Source of the DNA: JADFQT01 sp047516825
GTDB lineage: Bacteria; Chloroflexota; Dehalococcoidia; Lucifugimonadales; UBA3495
Length of the DNA stretch: 6,037 nucleotides
Direction of reading: 5' to 3'
NCBI GenBank assembly: GCA_047516825.1
Contig: JAKZUA010000231.1
Location: forward strand, 1-6,037
Of the stretch, positions 1-5,783 are shown piece after piece. A program made the translations under genes and the position numbers. Position 1 is the stretch's first letter, and each line of letters begins with the position of its first letter. The notes under the pieces were generated by a model. That model searched no databases, was not told the DNA's origin, and worked only from the letters and a program-made list of their open reading frames with translations.

Positions 1-605
1 GCCCCCAAAAGCGCCTGCGCCCGCCCGCCAACCTCCCGTCTACCCGAATTCGAGCCCGGATCATCGCGCCTGCAACTCCCTCCCCCCTCTTCCGCTGTCC
101 TCACGCCCTCCATCCGGGTCCATCGGTGGATTCGGACTTAGGCATCGTTGATCGGCTATCAGGCGATAAGTCGATCACCGCTTACCTTACGAACAGTAGG
201 GATGTAAGGGATGTAGAGCTCAGTACTCGCGCAAATTTTTGGACGATATCAGTATCAGTCGTTCTTTTTAAGCCGCGCTGGCCTCATTACTTCGACGAAC
301 GACGCCTTGCAACGAAGGAACGATGGAACTGCTATCAGGCCATAGCCCGGCACCTGTTAGATACACCGATTCCACCTCATCCGTGAACTGTCTGCGCTGA
401 GTCCAGCTAGGTAGAAGCCCGGCGCAAGGACCGGACCCAACGCACCGCGGAGGGGGCTAGCGGCATGGTTGCCCAAGCGTCAATATCCCTGAACTGGGTG
501 CCAGCCGCTCCATTATTTCGCGCCCCGTTTTTTCGGGTAGGATACCGAAGCATTAGACCCCGGGGAACGGGTTTAGGCCAAGGGCCCGGAAAGGAGAAGA
601 TGAAC
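1..605. other. Leader region without a supportable gene
   Basis: I see no recognisable gene here. Bases 1-125 are strongly C-rich on the plus strand, with runs such as CCCTCCCCCC. Bases 130-330 have visibly lower GC than the rest of the window. One plus-strand frame stays open from the window edge (base 3) to a stop at 384-386, and a GTG at 126 could start an 86-residue product. The translation resembles no family I know, has no ribosome binding site worth the name and lacks the codon pattern of the downstream genes. It could be the tail of a truncated upstream gene, but I do not call it. Bases 400-590 contain only small GC-rich stem-loops, for example 554-575 with 7-bp arms including one G-U pair, directly ahead of the dehydrogenase ribosome binding site. 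Confidence 0.5.
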
Positions 606-1444
606 ATGGCAGCAGAATTAGACCCCAGAGCCGCTGGAGGCAGGCGTTTTGAAGGGAAAATTGCAGTGGTGACCGGGGCGGGTCAGGGGATCGGCGCCGC
701 AACCGCTCGCAGGCTGGCCCAGGAGGGAGCCTCTATTGTTATCGGCGATATGGTGGAGGAGACTTCCCAGAAGGTCTGCGCCGACATCCAGGAGTTTGGG
801 GGTCCTGCATTATCTCCTTGGGAGAGCTTTCCAAGTGGGACAACGCCGTGGCCCTAATGGCTCGGGCCCACCAGGCTTATGGCCGTATCGATGTGCTGGC
901 CAACGTGGCGGGCGGGACCATATGGTTTCAATCTTTCCAGCACTACACTCCGGAGCAGATACAAGCCGAGGTGGATAAGAGCTTGTGGACCGCTATCTGG
1001 TGCTGCCAGGCGGTCCTGCCCTATATGATCGAGCAGAAATCCGGGTCTATAGTGAACATCGCTACCCACGCGGTTACCGGCGCCTTCCGGGTCCCCTACG
1101 CTGCGGCCAAGGCCGGGCAGATTGGCCTGACCACGTCTTTGGCCAGAGAGGTGGCGCATTTGGGCATTCGGGTTAACTGCGTGGCACCCAGCGGCAGCTT
1201 GGCCGAGGACCGGGTGACACCCCGCAACTATGGGATCGATGTCGCCGAGCCGGAGCTGCCCCCGGAGGAGTTAGCCTTTCAGGAGAAGTATCGGACGGAA
1301 ACCCGGCTGGTGGAGATCCCCATGGGCCGGCGCGGTGAGGCTGTGGAGCAGGCTTCTGCCATAGCTTTTTTCGCTTCCCATGACGCATCTTACATAACCG
1401 GTCAGGTCCTGCCGGTGGGAGGCGGGCAACCGTATCCATTTTAG
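606..1444 (+). CDS. BenD-like dihydrodiol dehydrogenase (SDR family), interrupted by a one-base frameshift
   Basis: This is a classical short-chain dehydrogenase/reductase of about 279 residues once one missing base is restored. As given, the N-terminal frame stops at 855-857 and the C-terminal frame takes over (open from 818; internal ATG at 857). The N-terminal part holds the dinucleotide motif TGAGQGIG (residues 23-30) and an Asp after beta-2 (VIGDM), which favours NAD. The C-terminal part holds NVAGG in place of NNAG, then YAAAK (Tyr codon 1097-1099), and ends in ITGQVLPVGGG. GGTIW, HYTPEQI and WCCQAVLPYM closely match BenD, the cis-dihydroxycyclohexadiene carboxylate dehydrogenase that oxidises and decarboxylates the diol made by benzoate dioxygenase to catechol. 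The catalytic Ser position (N+3 in NIAT) is Thr. AGGAG at 592-596 sits 9 bases before ATG 606 and only 3 before ATG 600, so I chose 606; 600 remains possible. The Rieske gene downstream fits a dioxygenase/diol dehydrogenase pair. The exact substrate is inferred. Confidence 0.85.
798..820 (+). other. Frameshift site inside the BenD-like gene
   Basis: Upstream of this point the SDR similarity lies in the frame of ATG 606. Downstream it continues in the frame of base 818. Adding one base anywhere between the G5 run (798-802) and about 817 restores a reading frame with the same spacing as BenD (GG-x-A-L ... E-L ... GRID). The G5 homopolymer is the likeliest spot for a sequencing slip, but the translation GGPAL just after it looks native, which favours a lost base near 815-817. 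The first frame ends in TAATG (855-859), so its stop overlaps an in-frame ATG of the second frame. Reinitiation is therefore conceivable, but the SDR fold would be split in two. Confidence 0.75.
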
Positions 1445-1494
1445 GGACCGGGTAATTACTGAGCCTCGAGGAATTTACTAAACTCGTGCGATCC

Positions 1495-1540
1495 AAATCC
1501 CCCTATATCCCCCTTTGCAAAGGAGGATATAGGGGGATTT
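1495..1540. repeat. 46-bp near-perfect palindrome, possible terminator or dispersed repeat
   Basis: Two 22-bp arms (1495-1516 and 1519-1540) are reverse complements with a single mismatch (C1511 against A1524), around a TTTGCAAA centre. The arms are built from C5/G5 blocks separated by TATAT. The structure begins 50 bases after the dehydrogenase stop and would form a very stable hairpin in RNA. It is not followed by a U tract (TTTCCCC follows), so it is not a textbook intrinsic terminator, though it could stop or protect transcripts. Intergenic palindromes of the AATCCCCCTTT/AAAGGGGGATT kind are common dispersed repeats in several environmental phyla, which is the alternative reading. Confidence 0.7.
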
Positions 1541-1631
1541 CCCCAATTGCCGGCGGCTCCGGCCGGATTTGCTTTTCTTGCATTATTGACAATTCTGGTA
1601 ACATGAAAAAACTCGGCTAAAGCAAAACTAT

Positions 1632-1676
1632 GGTGAGACCCGCATAGTTATATACCCAATCTCTGCGGGTTTCACC
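1632..1676. promoter_or_regulatory. Inverted repeat upstream of the Rieske gene, candidate operator
   Basis: The arms GGTGAGACCCGCA (1632-1644) and TGCGGGTTTCACC (1664-1676) are 13-bp reverse complements with one difference, which would be a G-U pair in RNA. They are separated by an AT-rich 19-base spacer. Arm centres lie 32 bp apart, close to three helical turns, so a dimeric or tetrameric regulator could contact both on one face. The right arm ends two bases before the extended -10 element and overlaps the -35 zone, a usual place for an operator. It could instead be a small mobile repeat or an RNA hairpin; no regulator gene is in the window. Confidence 0.45.
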
Positions 1677-1677
1677 C

Positions 1678-1686
1678 TGATATAAG
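1678..1686 (+). promoter_or_regulatory. Extended -10 promoter for the Rieske oxygenase
   Basis: TGATATAAG fits the extended -10 form TGnTATAAT with five of six core bases. No good -35 hexamer lies 16-18 bases upstream, which extended -10 promoters can tolerate. A start near base 1693 would leave a leader of about 20 bases carrying the ribosome binding site AGGGAGG (1704-1710). Confidence 0.45.
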
Positions 1687-1714
1687 TTTAGAATTACCGA
1701 TTTAGGGAGGGACC

Positions 1715-3163
1715 ATGGGGCTGGGAAAGCTTTTGACCAAGCCATTGTCCGACTACCCCGGTGGCTACAAACATCTGCGCCGCGGCACCCAAGGGGTGGA
1801 CCAAACTCCGCCCTTCCAGCTGCCGGAGGACCCCCAAGACCGGAGGAGCCGGATTCCTCCCAGCGGCTATCGGGAATATTGGTACCCAGCGCTGCCGGCC
1901 AAGGACGTAAAGCAGAACAAGCCGTCGGTGCTAAGAATGCTGGGCACCGATGTGGTCTTCTTCCGAGACAAAGATGGGGAAGTGCAGGCCTTGCTCGATT
2001 GGTGTCCCCACCGGGCGGTTTATCTTTCCATGGGCCGCTGCTATTACAACGGCTACCTGACCTGCCCCTACCATGGGGCCACATTTGATGGCGATGGCAA
2101 CTGCGTCGCCTTCCTCACCGAAGGTCCGGACTCGAAGATGGTCGGCGCGCCGGGGATGAAAGCCAGGAAATTCCCAACGGTGAACATTAAAGGCCTGGTT
2201 TTCGTCTGGATGGGTGAGGGCGAACCGGTGGACCCGCAGGAAGACATCCCGCCAGAGATGTTCGAGGAGCACAACATCCACCGGCCTTGCTTCACCATGT
2301 TTGACTGCAACTGGGTTCTGGTCCTTGAGAACACCATGGACGCGCACAACGCCTTCATGGTCCATCGCAACTCCGTCCGCATATTGAAAAGCCGACTGGG
2401 CGGGCGGGCCCGGACTCCCCTGGGCTACCGGATAAACCTGGTGAACAACAAGACCGTTCATTACCGGCCCGGCGGGGGTAAGTCCTCCGTTGAGAAATAC
2501 TATAACGACGAGAAGGGCGAAATTCCCTATCAGATGTACTATCCCGGCGTGGATGGTGTCTGGCCTTTGCACCGGTGGCGCCTGCTCTGGACCTGGTTTT
2601 TCGACCGCCGCGCCCGTCGGCAGGGCCAGGACCCGGGCCGCCTGCGACCCCCTCAAGCCGAGGAACCGGATGTGAACGAATGGAACGGGACGCGGCTTCC
2701 CGGAATGTCCCGGACTGGTGGGAACAATAAATATTTTCGGAGTACCCGCTGGGCCGTGCCTGTTGAGGATAACCTCACCCGCATGGTCTACCTCAACGTG
2801 GAGCGTTACAGCAAGCCGCCCAACCTGTTGCGGCGGTTCTGGAGCTCGGCGTCCTGGCCGTATCGGAACTGGGAGCTGAACTTTAACTTCCGAAACCAGG
2901 ACTACGACGCGGAAAAGTATGTTCAATATGCCCGCCCGGAGTACCTTTCCTCGACGGACTCGGTGGTTGTTGCCATGCGCCGGTTGTTCGTAGAGCATGC
3001 GCGGGACGTACAGCGGAGAAGAGCCCGTGAGGAGGAGCTGCCGGAGAGTTTCGAAGAAACCCCTGCGGAGATGAGGGTGCGGGAAAGCGACGCCAGCGTG
3101 GCGGAGTCCAGCGAGGCGTTTGACGGGGAGCGCCTAAAAGAGGAGCTCCTGCGCCGGGTTTGA
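1715..3163 (+). CDS. Rieske [2Fe-2S] non-haem iron oxygenase, alpha subunit type
   Basis: A 482-residue cytoplasmic oxygenase component that would use electrons from a separate reductase to activate O2 for hydroxylation, dihydroxylation or demethylation of an organic substrate. The Rieske domain spans about 50-165, with cluster ligands C97-x-H99 and C117-x-x-H120. The catalytic domain follows, with ENTMDAHNAFMVH at 205-217. D209 matches the bridging Asp and H217 the second iron His. The first iron His of the usual DxxH is N212, with H211 beside it. D396 in FRNQDYD is the probable carboxylate ligand. A segment rich in Trp and Arg (283-303) and a charged tail (about 430-482) make it longer than common members of 340-450 residues. 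GGAGG (1706-1710) is 4 bases before the ATG. The architecture resembles dicamba demethylase and phthalate dioxygenase types that lack a beta subunit. No ferredoxin or reductase gene is adjacent. The substrate is unknown; the BenD-like neighbour hints at an aromatic or cyclic acid. Confidence 0.92.
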   Translation: MGLGKLLTKPLSDYPGGYKHLRRGTQGVDQTPPFQLPEDPQDRRSRIPPSGYREYWYPALPAKDVKQNKPSVLRMLGTDVVFFRDKDGEVQALLDWCPHRAVYLSMGRCYYNGYLTCPYHGATFDGDGNCVAFLTEGPDSKMVGAPGMKARKFPTVNIKGLVFVWMGEGEPVDPQEDIPPEMFEEHNIHRPCFTMFDCNWVLVLENTMDAHNAFMVHRNSVRILKSRLGGRARTPLGYRINLVNNKTVHYRPGGGKSSVEKYYNDEKGEIPYQMYYPGVDGVWPLHRWRLLWTWFFDRRARRQGQDPGRLRPPQAEEPDVNEWNGTRLPGMSRTGGNNKYFRSTRWAVPVEDNLTRMVYLNVERYSKPPNLLRRFWSSASWPYRNWELNFNFRNQDYDAEKYVQYARPEYLSSTDSVVVAMRRLFVEHARDVQRRRAREEELPESFEETPAEMRVRESDASVAESSEAFDGERLKEELLRRV

Positions 3164-3167
3164 TCTG

Positions 3168-3191
3168 TCCCTTATAAGCTATCCCTTATAA
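3168..3191. repeat. Direct repeat TCCCTTATAA x2
   Basis: Two exact 10-bp copies (3168-3177 and 3182-3191) have a 14-bp period, starting a few bases after the Rieske stop codon. Each contains TTATAA, and the first is part of the palindrome CTTATAAG. They lie in the 156-bp gap between two convergent genes, where promoters are not expected. The gap also contains the 10-bp palindrome ACCCCGGGGT (3259-3268). I see no hairpin with a U tract for either gene. Confidence 0.5.
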
Positions 3192-3319
3192 ATGAGCCCC
3201 TGACTAGGACACACCGCCTCGCTGAAGTGACCCGGCAGGTGACCAGCATGCGGCCGGGACCCCGGGGTAGTGCGTTGATTGGCGGTTCGCCCCTCACTTT
3301 TCAGCTGCCCAAATTCCAT

Positions 3320-4477
3320 CTACCCGGCCCGGTAGGACCGGAAAAAGGCGCGGACATCCGCCGCCAGCAGCTCCGGCTCCTCCAAGGCCGCGAAATGGCC
3401 ACCCCTGGGCATCTCCGTCCAGCGGCAGACGTTGTAGGAGCGCTCGGCCCACTCCCTGGGCGGCCGGCTAATCTCGCCAGGAAAAACCGCGACGGCCGCG
3501 GGCGTCGGCGCCCGTTGGTCTTTGCCCATCACCCAGGTGCCGCGCTGGTTATCGTAATACATCCGGACGGAGGAGCCGATGGTCTGCGTTACCCAGTATA
3601 TGGTGATGTTGGTAAGCAGCTCCTCCTTGCTGAACCGCCGTTCCACATCGCCGCCGCAGTCGCTCCAAGTGCGGTATTTCTCGACGATCCAGGCTGCCAG
3701 ACCCACCGGCGAGTCGTTCAGGCCATAGGACAGGGTCTGGGGCTTGGTGCTCTGAATGTGGTTGTACCCACCTTCGTCCTGCTGCCACTTCTCCCGCTGC
3801 ACGATGTGGGCCTGCTCGGCCTCGGTCAACTCCCGGGAGCCGGGACCCAGGTGAGGAGCGGGCCGGTTGACGGAGGTCAGGTGGATGCCGATCAGGCTGC
3901 CGGCGTGGTCGTGGCCCAACCGGGCAGTCACTCCGGCCCCGATATCTCCGCCCTGGGCAGCGAACCTTGCGTATCCCAGGTTCTCGGTCATCAGCTTGTT
4001 CCACATCTCGGCAACCCGTTGGACATCCATACCGCGCTCAGTGGACTGGTCGGAGAAGCCGAAGCCGGGCAGAGAGGGAGCGACCACGTCGAAGGCGTCG
4101 GCGGGATCGCCGCCGTGGGCGCCGGGGTCGGCCAGCAGGGGAATAATCTTGTGCATCTCGAAGAAGGTGCTGGGCCAGCCGTGGGTTATCACCAGCGGGA
4201 TGGGGTTAGGGCCCTTGCCTCGCTCGTGGATGAAATGGATGTCCAGCCCGTCGACCTGGGACTTGAAGTGATGAAAAAGGTTTAGCTTGGCTTCCTGAGC
4301 CCGCCAATCGAATCCCGAGCGCCAATACTCGACCAGTTCCTTCAGGTAGTCCAGATTACTGCCGTAATCCCAGCCGGAGTTGGGGATCTGGTCGGGCCAG
4401 CGAACCGTCTCCAGACGGCGGCGCAGGTCGTCCAGCACCTTATCCTCCACCTGGATCTTAAACGCTTTTACATCCAA
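3320..4477 (-). CDS. Epoxide hydrolase, microsomal (EPHX1) type, soluble
   Basis: A 385-residue alpha/beta-hydrolase that adds water to an epoxide through a covalent ester intermediate to give a vicinal diol. The N-terminal EHN domain (about 1-110) has the expected RRLETVRWPDQ and GWDYGSNLDYLKEL. The oxyanion-hole motif HGWP is at 99-102. The nucleophile is D178 in GGDIG. The two epoxide-activating Tyr residues are Y238 (GGYNHIQSTKPQT) and Y307 (RMYYDN). The acid is E335 (FPGE) and the base is H361 (GGHFAALEEPE). All align with human EPHX1 residues, so the enzyme should be active. It lacks the N-terminal membrane anchor of the mammalian enzyme, so it is probably cytoplasmic. I accept the TTG at 4477 because AAGGAAGAGG lies about 8 bases upstream; the nearby ATG at 4473 is out of frame. 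The gene converges on the Rieske gene and diverges from the CMD-fold gene. Its natural substrate is unknown. Confidence 0.95.
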   Translation of the reverse strand: MDVKAFKIQVEDKVLDDLRRRLETVRWPDQIPNSGWDYGSNLDYLKELVEYWRSGFDWRAQEAKLNLFHHFKSQVDGLDIHFIHERGKGPNPIPLVITHGWPSTFFEMHKIIPLLADPGAHGGDPADAFDVVAPSLPGFGFSDQSTERGMDVQRVAEMWNKLMTENLGYARFAAQGGDIGAGVTARLGHDHAGSLIGIHLTSVNRPAPHLGPGSRELTEAEQAHIVQREKWQQDEGGYNHIQSTKPQTLSYGLNDSPVGLAAWIVEKYRTWSDCGGDVERRFSKEELLTNITIYWVTQTIGSSVRMYYDNQRGTWVMGKDQRAPTPAAVAVFPGEISRPPREWAERSYNVCRWTEMPRGGHFAALEEPELLAADVRAFFRSYRAG

Positions 4478-4517
4478 TGCTCTTGCCTCTTCCTTTTATC
4501 AACTGCTACAGGTTAAC

Positions 4518-4546
4518 TTGTCGTGGGGTTAAGGCCAGAGTATCAT
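4518..4546 (+). promoter_or_regulatory. Sigma70-like promoter for the CMD-fold gene
   Basis: TTGTCG (4518-4523, four of six matches to TTGACA) is followed after exactly 17 bases by TATCAT (4541-4546, five of six matches to TATAAT). Transcription would start near 4553, giving a leader of about 77 bases that contains the triplicated 9-mer and a small stem-loop. No equally good promoter is visible on the minus strand for the epoxide hydrolase. Confidence 0.5.
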
Positions 4547-4556
4547 CCCTTTCATC

Positions 4557-4583
4557 AACCGGCGCAACCGGCGCAACCGGCGC
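4557..4583. repeat. Three exact tandem copies of AACCGGCGC
   Basis: The 9-bp unit AACCGGCGC occurs three times without interruption (4557-4565, 4566-4574, 4575-4583), in the leader between the divergent epoxide hydrolase and CMD-fold genes. Each unit contains the palindrome CCGG within ACCGGC. A further weak stem (CCCAA at 4599-4603 with TTGGG at 4613-4617) lies between it and the ribosome binding site. It could be a slipped-strand microsatellite or a set of phased binding sites, though 9 bp is slightly off a helical turn. Confidence 0.7.
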
Positions 4584-4629
4584 TATGAGCCCGCCCAATC
4601 CCAGTGGTTGGGACACAAGGAGGAGGACT

Positions 4630-5184
4630 ATGGCACGCCTAACCCAGATTAGCCGCGATCAAGTAGCCGAGCAACATCGAGGGGCCTTCGATGAGGTATC
4701 CGCAGCTCCGGGTGGTATCGGGTCTGGTCCCACTTCCATCTTGAAAAACAGTCCGGAATTGGCCAAGCGGGCGATGCACCTGTCCAACTATCTTCGGAAC
4801 GAGTCTAGCCTGCCCAAGAAGGTTCAAGAATTAGCCATGTTGACCGCGGCCCGAGCCATGGACTGCCAGTATATCTGGAACGCCCACGCCGCGTCCGGCC
4901 GTAGAGAGGGACTCAGCGACGCGTTGGTGGACGCCCTGAGGGACAAGCAGCCCCTGCCGGCGCTGGCCGCCGATGAAGCCGCGGTCCTCAACTTGGGGAT
5001 GGAGTTTTTCCAGACTCACCAGGTTAGCCAAGCCAGGTTCCAGGCGGCGTTGGACCAGTTCGGTAGACAAGGGTTCGCTGAATTGACCGCCCTGATGGGT
5101 TACTACGCCATGCTGTCGTTTAACGCCAATGCTGTTGAGCTGGACCTGCCCAGCGGGATGACCGAGCCGGTGTTGCCGATTTAG
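4630..5184 (+). CDS. Carboxymuconolactone decarboxylase / AhpD-fold protein
   Basis: A 184-residue all-alpha protein of the CMD superfamily. The signature helix reads KVQELAMLTAARAMDCQYIWNAHAASGRREGLS, with E67, C79, W83 and H86 in the E...C-x3-W-x2-H pattern common in the CMD-like group. There is a single Cys rather than the CxxC of true AhpD alkylhydroperoxide reductases, so a thiol peroxidase role is doubtful. Family members include gamma-carboxymuconolactone decarboxylase of the protocatechuate pathway and many uncharacterised proteins beside aromatic degradation genes. This one is not clearly PcaC. The start at ATG 4630 is fixed by a strong AAGGAGGAGGA ribosome binding site (4618-4628 region). 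The frame is open further upstream to about 4477, but that part translates the 9-bp repeat as a low-complexity Thr-Gly-Ala run and is not protein-like. A sigma70-like promoter lies about 85 bases upstream. Confidence 0.88.
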   Translation: MARLTQISRDQVAEQHRGAFDEVSAAPGGIGSGPTSILKNSPELAKRAMHLSNYLRNESSLPKKVQELAMLTAARAMDCQYIWNAHAASGRREGLSDALVDALRDKQPLPALAADEAAVLNLGMEFFQTHQVSQARFQAALDQFGRQGFAELTALMGYYAMLSFNANAVELDLPSGMTEPVLPI

Positions 5185-5209
5185 GGCGCCGGCCCGGTCA
5201 GTATCCGCC

Positions 5210-5235
5210 AACGTCTGATGAACCGCATCAACGTT
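5210..5235. terminator. Stem-loop after the CMD-fold gene
   Basis: AACGT (5210-5214), one bulged C and TGATG (5216-5220) pair with CATCA (5226-5230) and ACGTT (5231-5235) around the loop AACCG. This gives a 10-bp stem with one bulge, starting 26 bases past the stop codon. No U tract follows (CAGGACAGGG), so it is at best an imperfect intrinsic terminator, and an RNA-stability or operator role is possible for the gene downstream. Confidence 0.35.
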
Positions 5236-5305
5236 CAGGACAGGGCGACTCCTTGAATACCCCATTTTGCGTAGGATCCTGCGTGGTCGCGCAGCGGAGA
5301 TGGTT

Positions 5306-5755
5306 ATGACTGGCCGGGCCGCAACCGTGAAGGAATACCTGGCGGAGCAGTCGCCGGAAAGGCGGGAAGCTTTGGCGGCGGTACGCCAGGTAATCCTGGA
5401 AAACCTGCCGGTGGGATACGTAGAGGTCATGCAGTACGGCATGATCAGCTACGTAATACCCCTGGCCAGATACCCCAAGACCTACAACAAGCAGCCGCTG
5501 GCCTACATATCCCTGGCCGGCCAAAAAAGGCACATGTCCGTCTACCTGATGGGCGTCTACTGCGACCCGGAGATGGAGAGTTGGTTTGTCCAGCGGTACC
5601 GAGCCAGCGGAAAACGGCTAGATATGGGCAAATCTTGCGTGCGCTTCCGAGCCCTGGGGGATCTGCCCCTAGATCTGGTAAGCGAGGCCGTCGCCATGAC
5701 ATCGGTGGAGGATTTCATCGAGTGCTACGAAACCGCCCGAGTTCGGAAATCCTAG
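5306..5755 (+). CDS. DUF1801 (YdhG-like) family protein
   Basis: A 149-residue protein matching the DUF1801/YdhG-like family, a small alpha/beta fold with some similarity to frataxin-like iron chaperones. Typical features are an opening amphipathic helix (TVKEYLAEQSPERREALAAVRQ), the central VMQYGMISYVIPL, then YISLAGQKRHMSVYLMG and the C-terminal MGKSCVRFRALGDLPLDLV. A role in iron delivery is known for one Bacillus member only, so function here is open. I chose ATG 5306 because GGAG (5296-5299) lies 6 bases upstream. An in-frame ATG at 5300 and a TTG at 5267 are weaker alternatives, and the residues they add do not look like family sequence. It follows the CMD-fold gene by 121 bases with a stem-loop between, and precedes the small membrane protein by 28 bases on the same strand, possibly in one transcript. 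Confidence 0.85.
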   Translation: MTGRAATVKEYLAEQSPERREALAAVRQVILENLPVGYVEVMQYGMISYVIPLARYPKTYNKQPLAYISLAGQKRHMSVYLMGVYCDPEMESWFVQRYRASGKRLDMGKSCVRFRALGDLPLDLVSEAVAMTSVEDFIECYETARVRKS

Positions 5756-5783
5756 CTGCCACAATTCTTGACAGGAGTGGGGC

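Noticed and set aside
126..386. 86-residue open frame with GTG start
   Set aside because: No family resemblance, no ribosome binding site and unusual composition; kept only as a note under the left-end region.
400..605. Possible riboswitch or structured leader before the dehydrogenase
   Set aside because: Only short GC-rich stems are visible and no known aptamer core could be recognised.
1586..1591. Perfect TTGACA as a -35 for the Rieske gene
   Set aside because: No acceptable -10 hexamer lies 16-18 bases downstream (AAACTC region); the extended -10 at 1678-1686 is better.
1931..2998. 355-residue minus-strand open frame opposite the Rieske gene
   Set aside because: Mirror of a certain coding region; no domain or ribosome binding site of its own.
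3227..4285. 352-residue plus-strand open frame opposite the epoxide hydrolase
   Set aside because: It is the antisense of a gene with full catalytic motifs, and its translation is low-complexity Gly/Val/Pro-rich, as GC-rich shadows are.
4477..4629. Upstream extension of the CMD-fold protein
   Set aside because: It would translate the promoter and the 9-bp repeats; a strong ribosome binding site places the start at 4630.
4630..5184. AhpD alkylhydroperoxidase assignment
   Set aside because: The CxxC pair needed for AhpD-type peroxidase chemistry is absent; only one Cys is present in the signature helix.
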